Shown: positions 52,849-63,925 of the stretch, piece by piece | How positions within the stretch are numbered: the stretch's first letter is position 1 | Layout of the letters: each line of letters opens with the position of its first letter | Origin: Eutreptiella sp. 'Long Island Sound 2002' | Taxonomy: Eukaryota; Euglenozoa; Euglenophyceae; Eutreptiales; Eutreptiaceae | NCBI GenBank assembly: GCA_964036045.1 | Contig: OZ038381.1 | Coordinates: forward strand, 123,263,708 to 123,327,707 | Direction: 5' to 3' | Length of the DNA: 64,000 nucleotides | Program-made: the position numbers and the translations under genes | Notes under the pieces: generated by a model | What the model saw: only the letters and a program-made list of their open reading frames with translations | Database searches by the model: none | Told to the model about the DNA's origin: nothing

Positions 52849-55806
52849 TGACGCGTTCCCGTGGGGGGCCGGCCACGGGACGCTGCGGGACACGCGCAAG
52901 TGAGCAGGCAGGCAAAGCACTACGCTCACAGGGGCATCAATGCGCTCATGTCATTGGACAAAGCGTTTCAGGATCCTTGCCACTCTGCAACAAGGGAACG
53001 AAAGTATGTACAGCAACACATCAGGATATGTACACATGGGGTTAAGACTGGACTGGGGTAAGGGCATCACAGGACAATAGACACTTTATCCTAACTTGTA
53101 TCCCAATCCCAGGTCCGACCCTCTCAGTGGCTGGTGGGGGCGGGGGCTCAAACACAATCCATGCCCTGCTCAGTCCGGACCCTGAAATCCTGCCAATGGG
53201 GGAGGTGTCCCGCCCAGCCACAGGCGAGTTCCTGAGAACCAAGGAGCTCCAAGGTCAACCGACAGTGGCTTCCCATGCTCTTTTAACGGCAGGTCCCAAC
53301 TCCTCTCTGAGACAGAGATATGGCCCCGCCAAAATCCCTCAGGAGTTGGTAGCTGAAAATGGGCTGTTTCAGCCACAACTGATATTAGCTCCCAAAACTC
53401 CCAAAATCGACCCCTCGTCCGGACCCGCCAGAGGTAGGGACGAGGCAACTGACCCTATGCCCTTCGAGTACAAACTCCCTGGAGCCCTCACCCAACCTGG
53501 TTCCCTCTGAGGTCCCGGCATCAGGGCAACACGGATGAGTCAAGTGGGGTCATGATGCCAAAATTACCAAAATTGGCGTCATTCCCACGCTTGGCTCGCC
53601 CGGCCAAGGTAAGGCCAATGGCTCACAGGATAGGAGACAGGACCTAGGACTCATATCTGAGTGCACAACCTGATTTTAGGTCCGGGCTCCCTGTGGGCAT
53701 AGAGGAATGGGGCCGCCAATTGACCACACAGAAGGGGGAAATTGGGGTCCCAAAATGGGGTCATTTTGGCTGCTCGAAATGAGCCAAAATTCGGGGTGCC
53801 CCCAATAGTATATCTCCACGCCGGCTTGGAGATCGGATCCGCCATCCCATACGCGATCCATCAGGAGTCCAACAGAGACTCCCATGCACTTGGCTCTGAG
53901 AGATCTCCATGCCACGCGGCGTGGTGACGATCCCAATTGGGTCCACAAATGCCAAAATGGCAAATCTGCCCACACTCACTTTGGGCTAGCGCCTTAACGA
54001 AGGTTGCTCCGCTTCGCCCATGTGGTGTGTGAACCATGGGGACCAATATCCATATCACCCATGTCATATATGGTCCATTGGTCCAAGCGTCCGGCGTGCA
54101 CGAGGGTTAGAACATGGGGCACGGCGGGCAGCAAAAGTGGAAAATTGCTCAAAATGGCCAAAAATGCGCACACGCATGGTTGGGGCAAATGAGGCACATG
54201 CCCGACTTGGACCGGAGTGTGCCATAGGATTGGTATCAAGTCCTATGTGTCCAACATATCTTTTGGGCGTCGCCCAACTCCTCCGGTATTGGGAATCGCA
54301 GGGTCGCCAAGTGAGCCCATGATTTGGGATAGTCCCAAATCGCCAACATGGCGGCCACGGTATGCCAAGTCTAAGAGGTGTTATTCGCCGGGTCCAAGAT
54401 ATGTTGGGCACCGAGGTATTTACCCTCATATCATACCTGGGTCATGATGTCAATTGAGCGCAACGTCGAGATACACGGTCGCCACTTGACATCATGACGG
54501 GCCAAAAACGGCAAAATTGGCACAAGCACACACAAAAGTGCCTTGAAAGGTGCACAATTATATTATCATATCTTCGGCTTGGATCGTGCAATCACTTAAT
54601 CCTTCTAAACAAATTGACTTGACACCAATGACCTTCGATCCCACATATGTGCTCCACTTGGGGCGCCTTGAAAGGTTACGAGCGCTACTTCCCAAGTGGG
54701 CACATGAGAATATGGAAAATTGCAAAACACACACCTTGCTCCCAACGCATCGCTTCGGGATCGCCACACAAGGTTCCCTTCACGAAGGTTAGGCTTGCAA
54801 TTGATCGTAGGGAGTATGGAGAAGGGGCTTGCACAATATGAGGTCCATAGGCGGTTTTGGCTTGGAGCGATGGACCCGCCAAATGGGCACGCAACACAAC
54901 ACAAGACACATACTCCATATTGCCCAAAAAGGTAGCTCCCACCACGATATGTCATGCCCCTCCAAGGGCATAACTTTGTGTCAATTGCTCATAGGAACTC
55001 GAGGAGAGTTCCTATGCAACACCAACACTTGCGCGCTACACTCGAAAGTTATCTTAGCGCACGCAATGTCATGGCCAAAGAGTTATAACGCAAACTCTAC
55101 CCTCTTGACCATGATCCATTACACTAGCGCGCACGTGTGGAAACGCAAGGCATATGATGCTTCCTAAATTACGTTTGGAGTATTGTGAATACATCCCACG
55201 TTTCCTTATCGTAAATCCTCGCAAGCAACACGAGATATGACCTTCACAAGTGGCCTCACGAATCACCTTTGTTTTGCCCACATCTTTAAGACAAATGGAG
55301 GGCAAGAGAAAAGGAAAGTTGATTCGTGCATAGGGAAGCACGTAGGTCCACTCGAAAGAGGTCAAATCAAGTGCGGGGATGTCGAAGTCGAAAATCCGAT
55401 TTCGACATCCTGAAAAATTCGGATTAAGGTTGCGAGTGTAAGATGTGAAAATTGCGGAAGCGTCCATGCAGTTCCTGAAGGCTTTGGAGCCTTCGTGACG
55501 GATTGCGTTAAAACTTCCATTATAAACAGTTAAACTGGCGGTTACGGTAAAGTCGCGATCCAACCGCCAGCAGTCAAAACAGTGAGTATCAGAACGGAAG
55601 CGTAAAAATTGACGGAAACAATATGAAAATAAAACCCTGTTGATTCCTGATATTCTGATGTACAAATCTCCGCTGGCGGTGCATCGGTTGCCGATGCGTG
55701 ACGGAACGGAGCGTCAACGGGCGTCTTCCCTTCCGTACATGGGGTTAGTGGACCGGAGACCGGTTGTATGCCGTAACCTGGCCATGGCATTCTGGGTACC
55801 GCTTCA
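52849..55806 (-). repeat. R4 3' LTR (about 2958 bp)
   Basis: Minus strand starts TGAAGCGGTACCC after a purine tract and ends GGAACGCGTCA at the R3 junction. The start half is recognisably homologous to R2/R3 LTRs (GATTCCTGATATTCTGATGT, the hairpin at 55377-55410, ctcgaaagttat), the other half is diverged. The end at 52849 is inferred from R3's break point; no second LTR is available to confirm it. Confidence 0.65.
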
Positions 55807-57301
55807 GCCCCCTCCTTAGGGCAAACCCTGGGGGGGCTCGATAACACCCAAGCATGGCAGCGGGTACCCAGGGCGATCCCCTGAAGGGGGGGTGTCACAT
55901 CGTCACTTCAGGCTGATTCTGGGTTAGGCTGCCCATTCCAACGCATAGTAAAACAGGTATGATGCTGTAGATGTTAGTAATAAGAGGTACAGTATCAAGT
56001 ATCAAGTCCCGGGTCCTGGCGGCGATTGTTCGGCATCCAAAGGACCAGTTAACCCATACCAGGCGCACCGGGTGCCGGCTGCTACGGTCACCACCACAGT
56101 CGCAGTGGCATACACGGCCAACATAGGCGACACACGACGACCGAGGTGGTCCCACACGTCGAGAGCGACCACAAAGATCCATCAGGCTACCCCAAGCTTC
56201 CCAAGGCCCGCCGACTGGGGAGAGTCCCCACGGGTCCTTCCTCGGGCGCACCATGTCCATATCCATACGACGCGAGTCCAGAGTGCCATAGTCGAACTCC
56301 TTAAGAACCCCAGATCTTAAGGGAGCTCCTCCTTAAGGGATCGGGCATCAAGGCCGTCTTTTCCCTCGCCCTACTGCCACGAAGGCCATACATGAGGGAG
56401 TCCTCATGCAGTGTGAGCGGAGGCGTCGACTCCTCAAACCACCAGTTTCCGAGGCAGACTGACCGAGGTCAGGAGCACCGGAGGCCGCCATCCGAATGCA
56501 AGTGCGTCTGCGAATCGGTAGGCTCACACTGGGACTGACAGTGGCGGACCGCTGGGAGTGTAGTCAGGCAACTGGGCCTCCCGCCTGGCGCCATCAGGAT
56601 CTCCACACATCACAGCGAATAGGGCAACACGGTGTCACGAGCACTCAAACAGTAGAATCTGTAATCAAGTACTGGTTCAGGCTGGACCAGGCTGTAGGAA
56701 CATGTAAACGGCGACTCAGGGCGCCCCTGTAATCCGATTCGTGGTGAAAAACAGTCCATCTCCAGCGATGGGCTGATGACACTTAACATACAGATGCACA
56801 TATCCTGGAGGGCAGAAAAACAAGCAATAATCTGGGTAAATAGGCGTGTAAACATGCTCTGGACAGAGCGCCAAACCACGCCACGGTCAGGATAAGGCAA
56901 TGCAGGAGGGTGGACGGGAAAACGCCTGAGTTCAGGCCATATATAGTCAGCTGACACACGTCGACTGGTCTGGATTCCGCAAGTGCCATGGAACCAGACC
57001 ACACACCAAAATTCGCAATGCCGATGACAGCGGCATCCGTTGCGCAACGACGTATGGGTTTCAAGGCCCCAAGAGCTCAAAAATATGAAGGTCAGTCGCC
57101 CTACCTGGTTTCCCAAGGATTCAGCAGGGGGGGGAGTGACGAATAGAATTGAGGAGAGGGGCCATCCTCCTCTGGATGCAGCAGGGGGGGGGGTATATGG
57201 CCGCTCTGTCACCGAAAGATGGAAGAGAGCAAGCAAGTAAGGGACGATTCGTCGGCCTCACAAGCGCTCGAAACGCATCAGGGGAGAGCTCAGGGCGCTG
57301 A
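55807..57301 (-). other. R4 3' untranslated region, unusually long (~1.5 kb)
   Basis: Between the pol stop and the purine tract (R2 and R3 have under 0.4 kb). A 208-codon minus-strand frame (57236-56610) is Cys- and Ser-rich with no motif and is not called a gene. Could hold an unrelated insertion or a regulatory region. Confidence 0.5.
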
Positions 57302-60300
57302 TCAGGCACCCCTGGCTGCAATCGCCCGGGTGAGTGCTGCCAAGTCCGAAACATGGATCTTGGTTTTGTGCTTGCGGATGTACTCCATGAAGGGAATATT
57401 GACCCGCGGCACGAACGAGGAGACGGGTTCCCAGGTATCGTGGGACGGCCCATAGCCTCGCCAACGAACCTTGAACTCCAGACCTCCGGGTGCCGAGGCT
57501 TTCGGACGCTGAGCCAGGATCTTCTCGACAGTATAGTCGTCCTGCTCAGCATAGTCATCATCCGAATCAGCCTCATGTGCGGCATAGCTCAGGGACACAT
57601 GTTGGCCACGGAGGTCGGGTTCCCGCACACGGAGTTGACTCTCGTGGCGCTCCCGGAACTGTCCGTGACCCACCTTGATGCGGTAGGTGTCCTCACCAAT
57701 CCTGCGGACCACCTCGCCGGGTGTGAACCAGGTCTTGGTGCGGTGGGTGCCCATGGGGCGGGGCCTGATCACCCACACCGGGTCTCCCACCCTGAACTTC
57801 TGCGCTGTCGAGCTCGGGGCGGACTTCTGACGCTCAGCATGCTCCTTCTCGAGCTGCTGGCGGATGTCCCGCGCCGTTTGCTCTTGCCGCGCGAAGAATT
57901 CCTTGGCATCCATAGCCATGCCATCACCAGACAAGGGAAGTCCCCTACCCAGGGGGTCCCTGCCGAAGAGAATCTGGTGAGGGGACAAGCCGCCCGGAGT
58001 GGGGGTGTCATGATGGGCCTTCAGAGCAGGCCACATCTCCTCAAACCAGTTCCGACGTGGATTGGTGATGTGGATCTTGCGCAGCTTCTCGAACAGCTGC
58101 CGTCCAGCCACTTCAGCACGGCCGTTAGACCGGCTGAGATAGGCGACGCTCTTGGCATGACGTATTCCCATGAGGGAACACATAGCCTTGAACCAGCCAC
58201 CAGTAAACTGGGGCCCTCGGTCACTGCAAATGGTGCGGGGGATGTCAAAGACGGTCAGCCAATGACGAATCATCATGACTGCCACTTCTCTGGCAAGCAA
58301 CCCCTTTTTGCGTGCCGGAACGGCTACAACGTAGCCGCTGTGGCGGTCCACACAGAGAACCACACAGTCAAAGGTCTCCTTGCCAATGTGCACTTCGGGC
58401 ATGGAGAAGACGTCCATGGCCACGCTCTCCATGGGCTGGTCAGGAACCGGGGTCCATTGGGGTTCCCCCTTGACGTTCCGGTTGTCGGGATTGCAGGCCT
58501 GACAGACCGAGCAACCCTTCCTGACCTTCCTGATGGCGGTGTAGAGAACGATATGGTCGATCTGGAACCGACGCTGCATGTCAAGAGCTTGCTTCTTGAC
58601 CCCTGGGTGCAGCATGTGGTGGTGCCAAGCTTCACACAGCTCGAGCACCCGGGACTCCGGTACCAGCAGCTTACCATTCCGGTAGAGCTTGCCATCTTCC
58701 TCGGTCAGCCCCTTTGGCCACTTCTGCCCGTCATCAGGGTCGGTCACAGCCCTATACTCGGCCGCAAAGGCCTCAGACTTGGCGTAGTCGTCGGTCCAAT
58801 CGTCCTGGAGGCAAGACTCCGGGCAGAGGTGCTTGTCGGACTCAGCTCCATCAGGGGCGAGTACTCTGACCGCTCTGCTCACCCTCGACGCGAGGGGGGC
58901 ATCCGCAGCCATGACGACGAAGCATTTTGCACCCTCCTCCTCCATCAGGCGCTCCATTTCAATGATCCTCTTGGCTTCAGCGGTCTCAGCCTCATCGCCA
59001 TGGGCAGAGATATCCTGCATGCCCTTGCTGGCGGGATAGGCCCACCTACTGAGACAGTCCGCCACGGTGTTATCCTTTCCAGGAATATAAACAACCGTAA
59101 GGTCGAACTTGGCCAAGGTCTCATGCCATCTTGCCCGTCGGGAGGCGGGACCTGAGGGGGTGTCCACGTGCTCCTTGTGCCACGACTGCAGACTCTGATG
59201 GTCGGTGCAGACGGTGACGGGATGGAGGGCTATGTACCCAGCCCATTTCCTGAGAGCCATGACGATGGCATACGCCTCCTTTTCACGGGGCGTCCACGTC
59301 CGTCTCTGGCCTTCCGCCAGGACTCGGCTCCAGAAGGCCACGGGCACGTGCCTCCCGTCGTCAAGCACCTGCTCCAACACAGCGCCAATGGCGTAGTCGG
59401 AAGCGTCGGTGCGTAGGACGAACCCTCGGTCGGGATCCACGAGGTGCAGACCCACTGCGGATAGCAGCGCCTGCTTCATCCCCTCAAAGGCACGGTCGGA
59501 CTCAGCTGTCCGGACCAGAGCCTTCTTGGACCCCTTCTTGGTCTCCTCTCGGTTGCCCTTGAGCATGGTCGTCATGGGGGCTGCATACTCGGCATACATC
59601 TTGATATACCCCGAGTAGTAATTGCAGAACCCCAGATACGCCCGTAGCTCAGAGACCGTCTTGGGCTTTTCCAAGTGCTCAATCGCAGCCACCTTGCCAG
59701 GTATGGGCTTTCGCTGCCCGTTCCCGACTACGTGGCCAGCGAAGACCACCTCGCTTACCGCAATGGTGGCCTTGTCACTGCTGCCCGTGAGTTTGTGCCG
59801 AACCAGAAGGTCCAGCACTCGAGTGACGTCCCTCTCGTGTGCCTCCAGGAGCTCCTCGTAGCTCATGCTCGGGTCCCCGGACGCGATGATCACGTCGTCC
59901 ACGAAGGGGTCCGCACAGTCGCGCACCGGCTCAAGTAGGTTCTCCAGCATCAGCTGAAAAGCCGCATTGCCGTTGGTAACGCCCATGGGCATCACCTTCC
60001 ACTGGAGAGGTCCAAGTGGGGTGCTCATGGCTGTGCAGGCACGGGACTCCTCGGCGAGAGGCATCTGATGATAACCATGTTTCAGGTCAATCACCGTGAA
60101 GATCCTCCGCCGGTGTTGCTTTTGCAGCATGTCATCAAAGAGGGGCAGCGTATAGCTGTCGTGCTGCGTTTGGGCGTTCAGGCCGCGGTAGTCGACCACG
60201 AGCTGCCACTCACCGGCAACCTTCTTGGGGACAACGAAGCAGGGAGAGGCCCATTCGGAGTGGCACGGCTCAAGCCAGCCTCTCTGGATGAAGTCACGGA

Positions 60301-62233
60301 GGATCTTCTCCATGGCCTCTTTCCTCTCGCCCCTCAGGGCAAACTCCCGGTGCCGATACACACGGGGGTCCTGCTTCAGTCGTATCTTGGCCTCGCCATA
60401 CGGTCCACGCACCGGTGGGGGAAACACAGGCTTACCGCTGAAGAAGGTGTCAGCATACTTCTGCTTCAGCCTGGTCCTCAATGCCTGGATCTTGGGGCAG
60501 TCATCGGACTCCGCCTTGGCTTTTCCGGGCACTTGAACCACGGAGCTTACTTGAGGGGTAGCGACCCTGCTCGCTTTCGGCTCAGGTGGTCTTCCCAGGT
60601 AGCCCAAAGGGCCATCTCTGGTCTTGCCTCGGAATAGATCGCCGTAGGTGGGTGGGTTACCCCCGATTGGCTCGTCCTGGCTGGACAAGTGGTCCAGCAC
60701 CCTCTGCACGAAGGTGTTCCCCTCATAGGAACCAGAGACGATCCAGTCCACTTCCCACCAGGCTCTGTCCTGGCCTTTGCCCTCACGCTTGTTTCCCCAG
60801 TCGTGAGAGGGCTGATCCATATACCCCTGAACCAGATCCCACTCCTCTTCAGTGAGGGGCTCTTCCGATTCCGATTCTTCGATGTCAACAGGGGGAACCG
60901 CAAAGCATTGCCTCCAAGGCTCCGCTATGATGCGGTTGACACACACGAAGTCCGTGTTGTCGGCCTGATCAAGGTCCCCATCCACATGGTGGAATTCCGT
61001 TGGCCATCTCTGGGGTGGCATGGGCTGTCCCTTAGCGTCCTGATAGACAATCTCTCCAGCCGGTAGGACGACCTTGTTTAAGGTCATGTTGGTCAATGAG
61101 GCTACCCAATGTCGGGTACTCTCCTCCTCGGTGCATCCCATAGGAACAACCAGCACTGCCTTGGAGCGGTCCTTGCGAATCTTCGCTATCGCTCTTGGAA
61201 TGTCCCAACGGGGGCAATGGATCCACATCAATACCTGATGCGGACCCCAGTGCTTCTTCCACGCGGAGTCCCGGGCGCTCCAGTACTTCTCACATACCCA
61301 AAGATGGGCGGAGGTTCCTGAAGAGAACACATCCAGGGCCAGATCCGACGCTCCCAGGTCCGCGACCACTCGGTTCGCCACTTCCGGCCTTACGCCGTAC
61401 TCCTGGTTTGCTGGCCCAGTGGGCTCAGTGTCCAGCGCGGCCACTTCGAGCTGATTGCGTTCGGGGTGGATCCATTGGCATTCCACATGGTGCTCAGGTG
61501 ACGAAAGCCACGAGAGCTGGTCGTCCTGGTACAGGGTCATGGAGGCCTGGGCCGGGAGAACGCCGGAGTCCGTCTCCATCATGAAGTCGTACCCAACGAT
61601 CATGTCCCAGTCCATCTCGGCCTCGTAGAAGCGACCGTGCAGGAGGATTTCCTTGCCGAGGTCTGGGCGACTCAGCTCACGATGGTTCACGAACTGCAGC
61701 CCGATGGCCGCTTCCTTCGTGCCTCCCACCATGTACTGGCCGTTCGCAACCTTCAGCCTGACAGGCTTCCAACTGTCGGTCAGACACTCTGGTGGAAGTA
61801 GGCCAGCCTTGACCAAGCTGACTTGAGCTCCCGTGTCGACCAACACGTCGAAAACCTTTTCCACTTCCCCGCATAGGGCACGGACCTTAAGATGCAACTG
61901 CCGCTTGCGACCGACACGGCGCACGGCGTGCAAACTCAGGATCTCCGGCCGTTCCAGAAGCTCAACAAGCGACTGGTGCAGGTCGTGGACAATGGGCTCA
62001 GGCTGCCCATCTGCAGCATCCAGCTGCGGTCCAGGTGATCCTCCGATACTCGTGGGTAGATCCTGTAGTACATCAAACACATTCTCTGTCGCGAAGGACG
62101 GACGGGTGCAAGTGTTCGTGCCTTCACTTGCCCTCACCCCGCCTCCGCGACTGGGCGCCGGACCGGGCCTTCCGCCCGCGGCGGTCCCCTTGTGCTTATC
62201 GACTCCCGACTGGGATGGTTCGGCGCTTCCCAC
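57302..62233 (-). CDS. R4 Pol polyprotein: protease, RT, RNase H, integrase, chromodomain
   Basis: Open for 1643 codons. Approximate residues: protease with VFDVLVDTGAQVSL (DTGA at 133-136); lineage-specific linker with WDMIVGYDFMME; RT with VVDYRGLNAQ, VIDLKHGYHQMPL, DPFVDDVIIASG (F-V-D-D near 776); RNase H with GFVLRTDASDYAIGAVLEQ and VCTDHQSLQSWHKEH; integrase with CSVCQAC, SVAMDVFSMP, CSDRGPQFTG (near 1336) and SNGRAEVAGR; chromodomain TVEKILAQRP ... FKVRWRGYGPSHDTWEP (near 1580-1625). All catalytic residues visible are present. The frame has no ATG at its start (first codon shown is GTG) and lies in phase with gag behind TAG (62285) and TAA (62243), so Pol would need translation past stops. 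The most complete coding unit in the window. Confidence 0.9.
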   Translation of the reverse strand: MGSAEPSQSGVDKHKGTAAGGRPGPAPSRGGGVRASEGTNTCTRPSFATENVFDVLQDLPTSIGGSPGPQLDAADGQPEPIVHDLHQSLVELLERPEILSLHAVRRVGRKRQLHLKVRALCGEVEKVFDVLVDTGAQVSLVKAGLLPPECLTDSWKPVRLKVANGQYMVGGTKEAAIGLQFVNHRELSRPDLGKEILLHGRFYEAEMDWDMIVGYDFMMETDSGVLPAQASMTLYQDDQLSWLSSPEHHVECQWIHPERNQLEVAALDTEPTGPANQEYGVRPEVANRVVADLGASDLALDVFSSGTSAHLWVCEKYWSARDSAWKKHWGPHQVLMWIHCPRWDIPRAIAKIRKDRSKAVLVVPMGCTEEESTRHWVASLTNMTLNKVVLPAGEIVYQDAKGQPMPPQRWPTEFHHVDGDLDQADNTDFVCVNRIIAEPWRQCFAVPPVDIEESESEEPLTEEEWDLVQGYMDQPSHDWGNKREGKGQDRAWWEVDWIVSGSYEGNTFVQRVLDHLSSQDEPIGGNPPTYGDLFRGKTRDGPLGYLGRPPEPKASRVATPQVSSVVQVPGKAKAESDDCPKIQALRTRLKQKYADTFFSGKPVFPPPVRGPYGEAKIRLKQDPRVYRHREFALRGERKEAMEKILRDFIQRGWLEPCHSEWASPCFVVPKKVAGEWQLVVDYRGLNAQTQHDSYTLPLFDDMLQKQHRRRIFTVIDLKHGYHQMPLAEESRACTAMSTPLGPLQWKVMPMGVTNGNAAFQLMLENLLEPVRDCADPFVDDVIIASGDPSMSYEELLEAHERDVTRVLDLLVRHKLTGSSDKATIAVSEVVFAGHVVGNGQRKPIPGKVAAIEHLEKPKTVSELRAYLGFCNYYSGYIKMYAEYAAPMTTMLKGNREETKKGSKKALVRTAESDRAFEGMKQALLSAVGLHLVDPDRGFVLRTDASDYAIGAVLEQVLDDGRHVPVAFWSRVLAEGQRRTWTPREKEAYAIVMALRKWAGYIALHPVTVCTDHQSLQSWHKEHVDTPSGPASRRARWHETLAKFDLTVVYIPGKDNTVADCLSRWAYPASKGMQDISAHGDEAETAEAKRIIEMERLMEEEGAKCFVVMAADAPLASRVSRAVRVLAPDGAESDKHLCPESCLQDDWTDDYAKSEAFAAEYRAVTDPDDGQKWPKGLTEEDGKLYRNGKLLVPESRVLELCEAWHHHMLHPGVKKQALDMQRRFQIDHIVLYTAIRKVRKGCSVCQACNPDNRNVKGEPQWTPVPDQPMESVAMDVFSMPEVHIGKETFDCVVLCVDRHSGYVVAVPARKKGLLAREVAVMMIRHWLTVFDIPRTICSDRGPQFTGGWFKAMCSLMGIRHAKSVAYLSRSNGRAEVAGRQLFEKLRKIHITNPRRNWFEEMWPALKAHHDTPTPGGLSPHQILFGRDPLGRGLPLSGDGMAMDAKEFFARQEQTARDIRQQLEKEHAERQKSAPSSTAQKFRVGDPVWVIRPRPMGTHRTKTWFTPGEVVRRIGEDTYRIKVGHGQFRERHESQLRVREPDLRGQHVSLSYAAHEADSDDDYAEQDDYTVEKILAQRPKASAPGGLEFKVRWRGYGPSHDTWEPVSSFVPRVNIPFMEYIRKHKTKIHVSDLAALTRAIAARGA

Positions 62234-62284
62234 GTCACCATCTTACGACCGCCCTAGCTGGGGCCCTTGGCTGCAGGGGCTCCG

Positions 62285-62833
62285 CTAGGGGGCGTCGGTT
62301 GTGGAGGAGGGGGTGTTCTCCTCGGCCTCAACGTCGTTGACGCCCTTCTTCCTCCTCTCACTACGAGTAGGCTTCTTGTCCTTGTCCTTGTTCTGGTTGT
62401 TCTGGTTGTTCTCCTTGTTCTTGTTGTCCGACCTGGGGACCCAGTTCCTCTTGATCTGCTGGATCTCCTTGGCCAACTCGGTCCCCTGCGACACCAGCTT
62501 GGAGAGCTCGTCCCTGTCCACCTCCACCTTTCCTTCCCGGATACCCGCGGGCGCACGCTTCTTCGACCCGTGCGCCTTCTTGTAAGCCTCTGTGTTGGCC
62601 TTGTGGACAGGGCATGTTCGGTGGTCATGGTTGAAGCCTCGCTTCCTCCCATAACACACGAAACAGCCCTGAGGGCGAGCTCGTATGAACTCCCCAAAGG
62701 ACAGCGGAGGGTCGCCAATGCGGCGAGGGTCCCTCTTCTCCTGCTTCCTCCAACTTTGCTGCAGGGGCTTCCAGTTTCCCGGTTTGCTCCCCGCGCTCAG
62801 GTTTTTGGCCACGAAGGCACACTTCCTCGCCAA
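62285..62833 (-). pseudogene. R4 Gag C-terminal part, nucleocapsid
   Basis: Frame reads CAFVAKNLSAGSKPGNWKP, PRRIGDPPLSFGEFIRA, the wide knuckle CFVCYGRKRGFNHDHRTC (CX2CX8HX4C, as in R2), then a Lys/Asn-rich tail (NKNKENNQNNQNKDKDKK). Ends with CCC TAG CGG AGC CCC. The capsid frame upstream is one base out of phase (slip near 62820-62840), either a lesion or a sequence error. Called a pseudogene for that reason only. Confidence 0.75.
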
Positions 62834-63925
62834 CCCACTCCAAGATCTCGTCGCAGCTCATCCGCGCCGGGATGGGCTGCAGACGGATGGTCTGGCCGCT
62901 CAACTCACAATCGTCAAGGCGCCACATCGCGGTCTTCTCGCGATCGCCCGAGACGGTGATGAGAAGAGCGTTCCGCAGGGAGTGCCGTTTGACATCCCGG
63001 GCCACGTTTTTCTTCGCCCAAGCCACCACGTTCGTATGATACTCCTTGGGGAGCATCATCTTGACCGTGTGGTTGGACTTGGCCCTCTTGAATTCCTCCT
63101 TGGTGACCCTCTTGATCCATGCTTCCGGCAGCATGGAGAGCAGGCGAGCCTGCTCGTCACCCTCGTTCCAATCCTCCACGTTGCGGCGGAAGAGGGTGTA
63201 TTTCCCTCGGAAGTCTCGCCAATCTCGTAGGCGGATCTCCCGTCCATCATGCTCAAGCTTGATGGACTTCCAGCGCTTGGCAGCCCCCTGCGGAGCGTCC
63301 ACCCGCTCCTGCTCGTTGAGCCACTTCTTGGCTTCCTTGAGGGTCTTGATTCTCCCCTCCTTGGTCGCCACGAAGTATAGCTCTCCGAGCACTTCCGGCA
63401 GGCGGTACCTGAACCGTTTGAAGACATATCTCTCCGCATCCGCGGGAGGCAGGTCTTCAGTGACGGTCAGCCCCCAATCGTCCAGCTTCTCCAAGAAGCG
63501 GTCGAGGTTGAGGGGGTTGCCATCGTACATGGGGGGCTTGATGTCCTTCAAGTCTTCCCACACGGCGGCATCCGCGGCCTTAGAGACCATGAATGCCGGC
63601 CGCGAGGTCGACCGAGGTTCCCATCGGCCTCGCCCACGGACTCCCACGGCCGCCACGTCCATCTCCTCCATGGAATCCCTGTGGCTACGCCGTGGTACCT
63701 CCACGTACGCTGAACCAAAATGTTCACGCCGTACTCTTTCCATGTACGCATCCTCATCACGGCGCCGGCGGCTGAGTTCAGCGCCCCCTCTCGTCGTACA
63801 CCACGCGGCGGGCTGATGTCGAACTCCTCCAGGTCCAGATCCAGGTCCTCACCTTCACCGACATCCCACTCCACGTCTCCTCTGGGGACCTCATCCCTGA
63901 GTCCACCATAACGTCCACGTGCCAT
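62834..63925 (-). pseudogene. R4 Gag N-terminal and capsid region
   Basis: ATG at 63925 (MARGRYGGLRDEVPRGD) opens an acidic N-terminal region, then a phase change near 63740 leads to EVPRRSHRDSMEEMDVAAV and the capsid-type region IKPPMYDGNPLNLDRFLEKLDDWG, EWVGEEV. This resembles R2's IKIPYYDGNPSNLDDFILDWEDF, and VEDWNEGD aligns with the R2 stop. Two frame slips make it non-functional as read. The remaining 63926-64000 is leader sequence. Confidence 0.75.

Noticed and set aside
56610-57236. 208-codon minus-strand frame in R4's 3' region
   Set aside because: No motif, no homologue within R2 or R3, and composition typical of chance open frames.
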